This document shows, one piece after another, positions 1-6,867 of a stretch of 33,376 bases of DNA. The translations under genes were made by a program, and so were the position numbers. Position 1 is the stretch's first letter. Every line of letters begins with the position of its first letter. Source of the stretch: Bacteroidales bacterium (lineage in GTDB: Bacteria; Bacteroidota; Bacteroidia; Bacteroidales; UBA3824); contig JAFXUC010000133.1 in assembly GCA_017535325.1 (NCBI GenBank), positions 1 to 33,376 of the forward strand. Reading direction: 5' to 3'. Under the pieces are notes generated by a model, which had not been told where the DNA came from, made no database searches, and saw only the letters and a list, made by a program, of their open reading frames with translations.

Positions 1-90
1 GACACATAATAGCCGGGGTGTGTAAACCCCCGGTTGAAAGGACGACATACAATAAACGGGGTGTGTAAACCCCGGTCGACACAATTAATA
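1..90. repeat. Tandem GC-rich hairpin repeat, array cut by window edge
   Basis: Two near-identical hairpins lie 43 nt apart: CCGGGG/CCCCCGG (13-18 with 27-33) and CGGGG/CCCCG (57-61 with 70-74). Both have the same 8-nt loop TGTGTAAA. Each unit is preceded by a GACA(C/T)A-type, AT-rich leader (1, 44), and a third leader begins at 78 without a hairpin. The stretch is far more GC-rich than the DNA that follows. It ends just before a small peptide gene, so it may be the tail of a longer tandem array, a terminator series for an upstream gene, or a genome-wide repeat. Its function cannot be read from this window. Confidence 0.6.
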
Positions 91-115
91 TTTTGTTTAA
101 CATAAATTTTTTATT

Positions 116-223
116 ATGCAAAAATTTAGTAATGAAGTCGTGCAAGACGTAACGACAAAAAAGAAATACGTTAAACCCGATTTTGAGGTTTATGAATTGA
201 ATTGGGAAGCACCGCTGCTTTAA
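116..223 (+). CDS. Short Bacteroidales-type peptide, frame interrupted by UAA
   Basis: This 35-codon frame starts MQKFSNEVV and contains KKKYVKPDFEVYELNWEAPLL. It resembles the many short, unannotated Bacteroidales peptides with a K-Y-x-K-P-x-x-E-V-x-x-L core followed by LL and a small/Ser/Gly/Asn-rich tail. Here the frame stops at UAA (221-223) right after the LL. The same frame then stays open for 18 more codons, reading ASGPNSNATLGASNYQTR, to a second UAA at 278-280. That tail is what such peptides usually carry, so the first stop is probably a point nonsense mutation, a recoded stop or a sequencing error. The gene lies 18 nt (from the second stop) upstream of a lipoprotein gene and is probably co-transcribed with it. 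No function is known to me. Confidence 0.5.
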   Translation: MQKFSNEVVQDVTTKKKYVKPDFEVYELNWEAPLL

Positions 224-298
224 GCAAGCGGTCCTAACTCAAATGCGACATTAGGTGCTTCAAATTATCAAACGAGGTAAAAAAGGGAGGAAAAAGAA

Positions 299-1483
299 AT
301 GAAAAAAACTTTTTTAAGGATTCTGCCCTTGGCGGCAGCATTGTTGTTTGCAACCTCTTGCGACAAAGATGAAAACAATGACATAAAATCAGAAAACGGT
401 TTGCTTACAGTTCCGTTTACCGTAAAAGTTGAAACCGGCTCGAAAGTTTCAAAAATTGCTTACGCAGAAAATAATGGTGCTTTTACGCCGAGTTTTGAAG
501 AAAAAGAAGTCGGCTCACTTACAATGACTTTGACAAGCGAAGACCTTAGCGGTACATTGACGCTTGCAAATATTAACGGTACTTTTTCCGGCGATTTGGA
601 AATGACCGCAGAGCAAAAAGAGCAATTCGACGAAGGTAAAATCAAATTTGTTGGTACAATCGGAAACACTGCTGCTACATTCGCTGCAAACACAACTTCA
701 CTTAAAGATTTGATTGAAGAATGTGCCCATCAGTACAAAACCGCAGAATTTGCCTCAAATGCAACTTCTGGTATTGGTCTTACTGACCAAAACTCTTATC
801 TTGCAATTACTTGGACAAATAAAGGCGGTGCAACCGTAAAATTTACTATCAACGGCAGTGAAAAATCTATAACATTGAATAACGACGGACAAGGTTGGAT
901 TGCAGTACCGGGCGGCGCAACGGTTGCATGTGCAGACCTTGAAATAACAAGTGCTACAACTACGGTTGGCAAAATTCATAATATTTCACGTGAGTTTTCA
1001 GCCGTTCCCGAAGGTTATGTTGACCTTGGTGTTAAAGTTGACGACAAATCTGTTTTTTGGGCGCAGAATAATTTAGAAGGTACATACTTATGGGAAAATG
1101 CAAAAACCGCTGCATCAAATAATAATGCGGAATTGCCTAAACAAGCCGATTTTCAGGCACTTGCAAATGCTTGTCATTGGGTTTGGCAAAAGAAAGACGG
1201 TGTTAGTGGTATGTATGCTTTCAAACTGCAAGGCACAGATCAATCTAATTATAAGTCGCCTGCCAATGAATTTGACGCTACTTATAAAGCGGACGGTAGT
1301 GTCCCGTACATTTTCCTTCCTGCGGCTTTCCGCGGCGGCGACCGCGGCATCTACTGGTCGAGTACTCCCAACGACGACGACTACGCGTGTTGTTTGTACT
1401 TTCATTCGGACCGCGTGTATCCCGGGAGCGACGGCTCCGTTGGAATCGATTACTCGGTTCGCTTGGTTCGGCGCAGTAATTAA
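299..1483 (+). CDS. FISUMP/C-type-lectin-like lipoprotein, candidate variable protein
   Basis: The 394-residue product begins with a lipoprotein signal peptide; the lipobox ends in FATSC, lipidated Cys21, followed by DKDEN. It is therefore probably anchored in the outer membrane. The middle (about 30-235) is a Thr/Asn-rich, beta-rich region I do not recognise. From about residue 238 (YVDLGVKV) to the end it matches the FISUMP-type fold, ending FLPAAFRGGDRG, YWSSTP and YSVRLVRR. This is the module used by many Bacteroidetes DGR target proteins. The last third changes codon use sharply (see 1322-1453). The start is supported by a strong purine-rich site (GGGAGG, 285-290), unusual for this phylum, where ribosome binding sites are often weak. 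A terminator follows. Ligand unknown; surface binding is inferred. Confidence 0.75.
   Translation: MKKTFLRILPLAAALLFATSCDKDENNDIKSENGLLTVPFTVKVETGSKVSKIAYAENNGAFTPSFEEKEVGSLTMTLTSEDLSGTLTLANINGTFSGDLEMTAEQKEQFDEGKIKFVGTIGNTAATFAANTTSLKDLIEECAHQYKTAEFASNATSGIGLTDQNSYLAITWTNKGGATVKFTINGSEKSITLNNDGQGWIAVPGGATVACADLEITSATTTVGKIHNISREFSAVPEGYVDLGVKVDDKSVFWAQNNLEGTYLWENAKTAASNNNAELPKQADFQALANACHWVWQKKDGVSGMYAFKLQGTDQSNYKSPANEFDATYKADGSVPYIFLPAAFRGGDRGIYWSSTPNDDDYACCLYFHSDRVYPGSDGSVGIDYSVRLVRRSN
1322..1453 (+). other. Candidate hypervariable region VR1
   Basis: These 44 codons (residues 342-385) end in C in 25 cases; only one ends in A, and only one AAN codon (AAC) is present. Runs such as GGC GGC GAC CGC GGC and GAC GAC GAC TAC are what adenine-directed mutagenesis of AAC codons in a template would leave. 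The encoded residues are mostly Gly, Asp, Arg, Tyr, Cys and Ser around a conserved YWSSTP framework, and the segment is followed by YSVRLVRR. The rest of the gene is rich in AAA, GAA and T-ending codons. This is a compositional argument only; no template repeat is in the window. Confidence 0.45.
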
Positions 1484-1524
1484 CCATGTTTCCCAAACCG
1501 GAATCGAAAATAAAAAAAATCAGC

Positions 1525-1566
1525 AGGACACTTCAAATTATTTTGAGGTGTCCTGTTTTTGTTTTT
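1525..1566 (+). terminator. Rho-independent terminator after the lipoprotein gene
   Basis: A 13-bp stem (AGGACACTTCAAA pairing with TTTGAGGTGTCCT, one G-T pair) with loop TTAT is followed by a T-rich tail broken by two G residues. It lies 41 nt after the stop codon of the lipoprotein gene. Its T tail overlaps the -33 element of the next promoter, so the following nuclease gene is a separate transcription unit. Confidence 0.85.
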
Positions 1567-1587
1567 GTAAAAATTTTTCTAATTTTG
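1558..1587 (+). promoter_or_regulatory. Bacteroidetes-type promoter for the Rpn-family gene
   Basis: TTTG (1558-1561), an 18-nt spacer and TAATTTTG (1580-1587) fit the Bacteroidetes TTTG/TAnnTTTG consensus. The start codon at 1610 lies 22 nt downstream. The -33 element sits inside the T tail of the preceding terminator. Confidence 0.6.
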
Positions 1588-1609
1588 CCTTTAAAAATAA
1601 AACCTCATT

Positions 1610-2572
1610 ATGTCAAAATATTTCAATCCATATACAGACTTTGGTTTCAAAAAACTTTTCGGCACGGAACTTAACAAAGACCTGCTAATCAGTTTTTTGA
1701 ACGCTTTGTTTGAGAAAAATCCTGAGATTCCTCACGATGAAATCACGGATATAACCTATCTGAACTCCGAGCAACTCGGACGCACTGCCGCAGACCGAAA
1801 GGCAATTTTCGATGTCTATTGTACAACCAAAAGCGGCAACCGATTTATTGTTGAAATGCAGAATGTTTTTCAGCAGTTTTTTAAAGACAGAAGCGTTTAT
1901 TATTCGTCGTTTCCAATCCGCGACATGGCGAAAAAAGACAAAGAGGGAGAACGTTGGAATTATGAACTTCAAGCGGTTTATACTGTCGGCATTTTGAATT
2001 TTGTTTTCAAGGACAACGAAAAAAAGGACGAAAAAGGCGAGGTTTTGAACGAATTTTCCGACGATGATTTGTTGCATATCGTAATGCTTACAGACCGGAT
2101 TACAGGAAAAGTCTTTTACAACAAGTTGGTTTATTTTTATCTTGAAATGCCGAAGTTCAAAAAGACGCGTGAAGAACTTGTTACGATGTACGACAAATGG
2201 CTTTTTGTTTTGAAAAACCTATCCAAACTTATGGAACGTCCGAAAGAATTACAGGAGGCTGTTTTCAGACGTGTTTTTGAAATTGCGGAAATTTCGATGA
2301 TGTCAGCAGTTGAGCATCTTGAATATGAAGAAAGTCTTAATGCTTTGTGGGATATAACCAATGCAATGGAAGATTCCGAAAAGAAAGGCTTTTTCAAAGG
2401 GAAAGAAGAAGGCGAAAAAATAGGTATTGAAAAAGGTCGTGAAGAAGGTCGTGCGGAAGGTCGCGCGGATGCAATGCGAGACATTGCCCGTGTGATGAAA
2501 AAGCACGGCGACGATATTGATTATATTGTTATGGTTACCGGACTATCCAAAGAAGAAATCAACAGTTTGTAA
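1610..2572 (+). CDS. Rpn-family PD-(D/E)XK nuclease / PDDEXK_2 transposase-like
   Basis: The 320-residue protein begins YFNPYTDFGFKKLFG, the signature of the Rpn/PDDEXK_2 (PF12784) family. The nuclease core is visible as Asp (FDVYC, about residue 68) and the E-x-Q of FIVEMQNV (about 83-85). Family members are DNA endonucleases linked to recombination, and some act in phage defence. The C-terminus has a charged glycine-periodic repeat (KGKEEGEKIG, then EKGREEGRAEGRADA), then a short helical tail (IARVMKKHGDD...LSKEEINSL), as is common in the family. It has its own promoter and lies between two lectin-fold proteins; the next gene starts 18 nt after its stop and may be co-transcribed. No inverted repeats mark it as a mobile unit. 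Confidence 0.85.
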   Translation: MSKYFNPYTDFGFKKLFGTELNKDLLISFLNALFEKNPEIPHDEITDITYLNSEQLGRTAADRKAIFDVYCTTKSGNRFIVEMQNVFQQFFKDRSVYYSSFPIRDMAKKDKEGERWNYELQAVYTVGILNFVFKDNEKKDEKGEVLNEFSDDDLLHIVMLTDRITGKVFYNKLVYFYLEMPKFKKTREELVTMYDKWLFVLKNLSKLMERPKELQEAVFRRVFEIAEISMMSAVEHLEYEESLNALWDITNAMEDSEKKGFFKGKEEGEKIGIEKGREEGRAEGRADAMRDIARVMKKHGDDIDYIVMVTGLSKEEINSL

Positions 2573-2590
2573 ATCCTTGAAAATGAAATT

Positions 2591-3388
2591 ATGGTACAAA
2601 AACTTTTAATATTAGTTGTGTTGTTATTTGCCGTTTTAAATTCTTCGGCGCAGTCTGCACCAGTTCATATTTTTTCCGTTTCTAAGACAAAAAAAGTTGT
2701 ATTCAGCCCCGGCAACTTACAGTACAATACAAAGACTCAAAAGTTTCAGTTTGCTGCCAGCCAGGCAGAGTGTCTTGGTACAAGTCCGTCAACAATAAAA
2801 GATCTTTTTGGTTGGGGAATGTGGCTTGACGAAATCACCGATGAGTCAAAAATAACCAACATCGCAAAGGACAACAGCCAGTATACCCCTGAACTGAACG
2901 CTAATAACGAGTTTAAAAACAATAAAACCACCGTTAATGGAACAGAATGGTTCACACTCAGCAATGATGAATGGGATTATTTGTTGAAAAATCGTGCAAA
3001 TGCTTCTGAAAAATACGGCGTAGCAATGGTAGACGGTGTTAACGGCTTTATTTTCTTGCCTGACGATTTTTTGTTGCCTGACTATCTTACGTTTAAAAGC
3101 GGTATCGCAGATGATTACGGCGCAAAATATTATCAAGATGTAAACAATTACACAGCCGCAGACTGGACAATATTAGAGAATAACGGAGCGGTGTTTCTGC
3201 CTGCCTGGGGGTGCCGTGTCGGTACGTACGTAAACGGTCTTGCCTATTATGGATACTATTGGTCGTCTACGGCTCGCGGTCTTAGGTATGCGTTCGACCT
3301 TGATTTCTACTTGGGTTTTATAGGTTGCTATTACCGCGACCGTTATTGGGGAAACTCAGTTCGGTTGGTGCGGGTTTCGCAGAACTGA
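2591..3388 (+). CDS. Secreted FISUMP/C-type-lectin-like protein, second candidate variable protein
   Basis: The 265-residue product has a signal peptide (MVQKLLILVVLLFAVLNSSAQS, cleavage after about residue 21) with no lipobox Cys. The body starts with the recurrent Bacteroidetes motif FSVSKTKKVVFSPGNLQY, then FQFAASQ, DLFGWGMW and EWFTLSNDEWDYLL. This is the pattern of formylglycine-enzyme/FISUMP-like proteins often found as DGR targets. It ends with FLPAWGCRVGTY, YYGYYWSSTA and WGNSVRLVRVSQN. The final 52 codons are rich in Tyr, Arg, Gly, Asp, Phe and Trp and poor in A-ending codons. The protein is probably exported and ligand-binding. It shares the C-terminal module but not the N-terminal half of the product of 299-1483. 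Confidence 0.75.
   Translation: MVQKLLILVVLLFAVLNSSAQSAPVHIFSVSKTKKVVFSPGNLQYNTKTQKFQFAASQAECLGTSPSTIKDLFGWGMWLDEITDESKITNIAKDNSQYTPELNANNEFKNNKTTVNGTEWFTLSNDEWDYLLKNRANASEKYGVAMVDGVNGFIFLPDDFLLPDYLTFKSGIADDYGAKYYQDVNNYTAADWTILENNGAVFLPAWGCRVGTYVNGLAYYGYYWSSTARGLRYAFDLDFYLGFIGCYYRDRYWGNSVRLVRVSQN
3203..3358 (+). other. Candidate hypervariable region VR2
   Basis: From GCC TGG GGG TGC CGT to CGC GAC CGT TAT TGG, codons end mostly in C or T. Residues are dominated by Tyr, Gly, Arg, Phe, Asp and Cys around the conserved YYWSST and SVRLVR. AAA and GAA codons are absent, though common just upstream. Framework codons differ from VR1 at positions that are not adenine-derived (TCT ACG GCT against AGT ACT CCC), so the two regions cannot have been copied recently from one template. 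Confidence 0.4.
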
Positions 3389-3402
3389 CAGTATTTTGTC
3401 AG
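3385..3402 (+). repeat. Short hairpin at the end of VR2
   Basis: CTGACA (3385-3390) and TGTCAG (3397-3402) form a 6-bp stem with loop GTATTT. The hairpin includes the stop codon (3386-3388). An A-rich stretch, not a T tract, follows on the plus strand, so it is a poor intrinsic terminator. DGR target genes usually carry a small hairpin just past the variable region, which makes its position noteworthy. Confidence 0.5.
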
Positions 3403-3529
3403 AAAAATATTTATTGTTCTCCGATAAAAAATATACAACCAAAGCAACAACAAAACAAAAGTATGAAATGTGGCGCGAACGTAGTGTGAACGGTTTTTAC
3501 AACGGAGATTAAATTGTTTGCACGATTTT

Positions 3530-3561
3530 TTTGCAATTTACTCAAAAACGTTTTATCTTTG
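3530..3561 (+). promoter_or_regulatory. Bacteroidetes-type promoter for the PBP4-like gene
   Basis: TTTG (3530-3533), a 20-nt spacer and TATCTTTG (3554-3561) match the consensus at every fixed base. The start codon at 3581 is 19 nt downstream. Confidence 0.85.
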
Positions 3562-3580
3562 CCGCAAAGATATATGAAAA

Positions 3581-5041
3581 ATGAAAATCAAACTTATTTT
3601 TTTAGCCTTGTTTTTTGCTATGAACGCAGCGGCTCAGGACAACCTTACAAAGGTTGTAAACCAGATAAAGGGTTACGAGTATTTTGCTAACGGACAGATA
3701 GCCCTTCTCGCAACGGATATGAAAACGGGCGAGGTCATAGCCGAATATAACCCCGATATGTCGGTGATTCCGGCAAGTAATACGAAACTGTTTTCCACGG
3801 CTGCGGCTTTGGAACTCTACGGCCCTGATTTCAAATATCAGACAAAACTTTTTTATACCGGAAAAATTGACAAGTCGGGCGTTTTGTACGGCAACGTCAT
3901 CATAAAAGGCGACGGAGACCCTACTCTCGGCTCAAAGTTTTTTTATGACAGCGAAAATTTCAATTACAACGCGAAATTCGTTCAGGCTGTGCAGGCGGCG
4001 GGTATACGCAGAATTTCCGGCAACGTCATCGGCGACTGCTCGGCTTATTCAAAAGAAATGACCCCCACAACATGGTCTTGGGAAGACATCGGAAATTATT
4101 ACGGCGCAGTCCCTAACGGTCTTACCGTTCACGACAATTATACGACGCTACATTTCAAAACCGGAAAAGACGGCACAACGGCGGTTTTTACCGGCAGTGA
4201 GCCTGAAATTAAAGATTTAAGAATGGAGGTCTATGCCGTTGCCTCTCAAAACGTTACCCGTGAGAATACAAATGTCTTCGGAAAAACTTTTCAGAACCAG
4301 AAATACATTGAGGGTTTTGTGCCGCAAAACAGAACCGACGTTACGGTAAGGACTATAATTCCCGACCCCGCGCTTTTGGCTGCCTCTATGCTGATTGACA
4401 GTCTTAATTCCAACGGCGTTCAGGTTTTGGGGCTGCCGTTGAGCCGCCTTGACAGCAGCAAGTTTGTCGCTCAGGACACAGCAAAAACGCTGCTTTGCAC
4501 TTTGGAATCGCCCACACTTGCAGAAATAATTCAGCAGACAAACTATTACAGCATAAATCTTTATGCTGAGCACTGCCTTTCGCTTGTGGGACTAAAACAG
4601 TTCAATACTACGGCTGTGAATTATGCGTGCTGGGGGCTTACTAATTTTTGGAAAAGCAAGGGCATGGACATACGCGGACTGAGCCTTAACGACGGCTGCG
4701 GACTTTCGCATTTCAACATCGTAACGCCGAGACAGTTGTGTTTTCTTCTGACCTATATGCACAACGAGTCGCAGTATTACGAGGCTTTCAACAATTCGCT
4801 CACGATGTGCGGAGGCAAAGGTACGATGGCGGGTATGTGTGCCGGAACTCGTGCTGTCAACAACGCAAGAGGCAAAAGCGGTACAATTCGCCGTGTAAAA
4901 TCTTATTCAGGCTATGTTAAAACGCGCAGCGGCAGAGAACTTGCCTTTTCTATCATTATAAATAATTTTACCTGTTCGTCAAACGAAACAAAATATATGA
5001 TGGAAAAATATATTGCGGCTCTGGCAGATTACAACAAATGA
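3581..5041 (+). CDS. dacB: D-alanyl-D-alanine carboxypeptidase/endopeptidase (PBP4, S13)
   Basis: The 486-residue periplasmic enzyme has a signal peptide ending MNAAAQ. It carries the three active-site motifs of serine peptidase family S13: SxxK as ASNTK (Ser66, Lys69), SxN as YSIN (Ser324, Asn326) and the KTG-equivalent GKSGT (Lys432-Thr435). The first and second motifs are far apart, as expected for class C low-molecular-mass PBPs with inserted domains. It removes the terminal D-Ala or cuts D-Ala-mDAP cross-links in peptidoglycan. Length is normal. It is transcribed alone from a strong promoter and meets the opposite-strand operon 7 nt beyond its stop. Confidence 0.93.
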   Translation: MKIKLIFLALFFAMNAAAQDNLTKVVNQIKGYEYFANGQIALLATDMKTGEVIAEYNPDMSVIPASNTKLFSTAAALELYGPDFKYQTKLFYTGKIDKSGVLYGNVIIKGDGDPTLGSKFFYDSENFNYNAKFVQAVQAAGIRRISGNVIGDCSAYSKEMTPTTWSWEDIGNYYGAVPNGLTVHDNYTTLHFKTGKDGTTAVFTGSEPEIKDLRMEVYAVASQNVTRENTNVFGKTFQNQKYIEGFVPQNRTDVTVRTIIPDPALLAASMLIDSLNSNGVQVLGLPLSRLDSSKFVAQDTAKTLLCTLESPTLAEIIQQTNYYSINLYAEHCLSLVGLKQFNTTAVNYACWGLTNFWKSKGMDIRGLSLNDGCGLSHFNIVTPRQLCFLLTYMHNESQYYEAFNNSLTMCGGKGTMAGMCAGTRAVNNARGKSGTIRRVKSYSGYVKTRSGRELAFSIIINNFTCSSNETKYMMEKYIAALADYNK

Positions 5042-5048
5042 CAAAACG

Positions 5049-5666
5049 TTAATACATCAAATAATCCTTGTATTTTTCGGTGTCTTTGAAAACGAGTTTG
5101 CCGATTTTGCAAATTTCCGAAACAATTTCCGTGAGATTGTTTGCGATAGAGATTCTCTCGTCTGATTTTGATTTGCGCGAAAGGGTTTGATTTTCGTAAT
5201 TGTCGAGAGTTTTTTTGTAGTCGGCAATCATTCCGTTGAGGCTGCCGGTGATAGAAGCCGGTATGCCGAGTCTATAAAAATTTGGGCTCAGAGCCTGAAT
5301 TTTGCGGATTTCGGATGTAAATTCTGCGTTGCTGACGTTGTGGACTTTTAAGTTTTTGAGCATTTTGTAATATTCGCTTTCCTCTTGTCCGAGCGACTGC
5401 AACTTGCATTGTATGATGCGTATGGTCTTGATAATCTGCTTTTTAATCTCTTTGCAACGGAGATTGAGCGTGTTGATTTCTTTTAAGTTTTTGCTGTCGG
5501 GTGTAAAAGTTCTGAACTTTTTCAGTAAAGTTTCCAAGTCTTCAATAAACTCCTCTTTGAAAAAGCCCTGACTTTTAAGGCTTTTCAAATCCCTTTTGCA
5601 GACCGCTGACAACTGTTCCGCCTTGTCCGACAGTTTTTTCTGACTGTATCCGAATTTCCGTTGCAT
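5049..5666 (-). CDS. Unknown helical cytoplasmic protein, last gene of porX operon
   Basis: The 205-residue protein is rich in Lys, Glu, Leu and Ile, with long predicted helices (about 10-110) and probable coiled coil. It has no signal peptide, membrane segment or recognisable catalytic motif. A more conserved-looking segment reads FYRLGIPASITGSLNGMI, and the end is KDTEKYKDYLMY. It begins 7 nt after the stop of the alanine dehydrogenase-like gene, so it is almost certainly translated from the same mRNA as porX and tsaE. I do not recognise the family. Confidence 0.7.
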   Translation of the reverse strand: MQRKFGYSQKKLSDKAEQLSAVCKRDLKSLKSQGFFKEEFIEDLETLLKKFRTFTPDSKNLKEINTLNLRCKEIKKQIIKTIRIIQCKLQSLGQEESEYYKMLKNLKVHNVSNAEFTSEIRKIQALSPNFYRLGIPASITGSLNGMIADYKKTLDNYENQTLSRKSKSDERISIANNLTEIVSEICKIGKLVFKDTEKYKDYLMY

Positions 5667-5673
5667 AATTTGT

Positions 5674-6855
5674 TTAAATCAAATATAAATCAATGTCCTT
5701 GCTTTTTATGTTGAATTTTTTGCCGAGATAATCGTTGGTTAAAAGTCCGTTATAACAATAAACACTTTGTCTTATAAACTTGTCATAACTAATTTTCGGG
5801 TAAATTCCGCCATTGTTATGTATGTCGTTTATAAGCGGATAAATAACATTACTTAAAGCAATACTTGCAGTTCTTGGTACGAGAGTTGCAATGTCAGGCA
5901 GACAATAATGTATTACGCCGCAACATTCAAACGAGGGATTTTTCAGCGTCATAGGTTTTGAGGTCTCAAAACAAGAGCCTGTCTCGATGTTGAGGTCTAC
6001 TATTACCGAGCCTTTTTTCATCATTGCGATGTTTTCCTGTGTGATGAAACTGAACGTTGGCGATTTTATACATTTTGCGCCGATAACAAGGTCTGCCGAG
6101 GCAAGGGCTTTGTTAAGAATTTGCGGTTGGAGTACCGAGGTGAAAATTTCGTGACCGAGTTTTTGCGTAAAAAGCGAAAGTTGCGAAAGCGAAGTATCAA
6201 AAACTTTGACTTCTGCGCCGATACTTAATGCCGTTTTTGTAGCGTATAACGCTGCTGTTCCTGTCCCGATTATTACTACCGAGGCGGGAGAAATGCCCGT
6301 TATGCCGCCTAAAAGAACACCTTTGCCGCCCGACTGTCTGCTCAGATATTCTGCGCCCGTAAACACTGAGGTCCTACCCGCGATTTCACTGTTGATAAAA
6401 TTCACGGGATAAAAATCTTTTTCTGTTCTTATGTATTCTAACGCCAAAGCAACGGCTTTCTTTTTCAAAATGTTTTCTATTGCCTGCTTCTCGGCTCTTG
6501 CTACCGAAAGGTGCGAAATAAGAGTTTGCTCTTTTTTAACGAATAAGGTTTCTTCCGTTGTAAAAGGCGACACCTTTAATATAATGTCGGACGAAAAAAT
6601 CTTTTCTTTGTCAGCCGTAACGGTTGCACCGCTTTTTACGTATTCCATATCGGAATAGTTTGCGGCAGAGCCTGCGCCTTGTTCCACAAAAATTTTATGA
6701 CCGCTTTCCGAAAGGTTTGAAACGCCCATAGGCGTTAAGGCGACCCTTGTTTCTTTCTCAGGGTCTTCTTTCAACACCGAAATACATAGTTGTTTTTTGC
6801 CGTTGAAAGTCTCTTTTGCTTTTTCGCGCGGAATCAGTGAACATTTTGCCGTCAT
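5674..6855 (-). CDS. Alanine dehydrogenase / transhydrogenase-alpha-like NAD-dependent enzyme
   Basis: The 393-residue protein matches the AlaDH/PNT family. The N-terminal domain has RVALTP (Arg37), Lys94 in ILKVSPF and His115 in ISHLSVAR, which correspond to pyruvate-binding Arg/Lys and catalytic His of alanine dehydrogenases. The Rossmann domain has VVIIGTGTAALYA (about 193-205), and Asp287 (VDLNIETGSCFE) fits the second catalytic acid. Expected reaction: L-alanine + NAD+ + water to pyruvate, ammonia and NADH. There is a 22-residue N-terminal extension, and the C-terminal part diverges (CLPDIATLVPRTAS instead of the usual MPGAVP..T), so substrate is less certain. It starts 12 nt after tsaE. 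Confidence 0.82.
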   Translation of the reverse strand: MTAKCSLIPREKAKETFNGKKQLCISVLKEDPEKETRVALTPMGVSNLSESGHKIFVEQGAGSAANYSDMEYVKSGATVTADKEKIFSSDIILKVSPFTTEETLFVKKEQTLISHLSVARAEKQAIENILKKKAVALALEYIRTEKDFYPVNFINSEIAGRTSVFTGAEYLSRQSGGKGVLLGGITGISPASVVIIGTGTAALYATKTALSIGAEVKVFDTSLSQLSLFTQKLGHEIFTSVLQPQILNKALASADLVIGAKCIKSPTFSFITQENIAMMKKGSVIVDLNIETGSCFETSKPMTLKNPSFECCGVIHYCLPDIATLVPRTASIALSNVIYPLINDIHNNGGIYPKISYDKFIRQSVYCYNGLLTNDYLGKKFNIKSKDIDLYLI

Positions 6856-6867
6856 GTTAAAAAAAAA

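Noticed and set aside
1..90. CRISPR array
   Set aside because: Only two units, the repeats are hairpins with short AT-rich spacers that are similar to each other, and there are no cas genes in the window.
1278..1496. Arg/Ser-rich minus-strand frame across VR1
   Set aside because: Complement of the variable region codons; no start site, no plausible product.
1098..1688. Plus-strand frame of 196 codons overlapping the lipoprotein 3' end
   Set aside because: Shadow of the lipoprotein gene and terminator; low-complexity Thr/Arg content caused by the repeated GAC/GGC codons in another frame.
1610..2572. Rpn-family gene as part of an insertion sequence
   Set aside because: No terminal inverted repeats or target duplications flank it, and it has its own promoter in a tightly packed locus.
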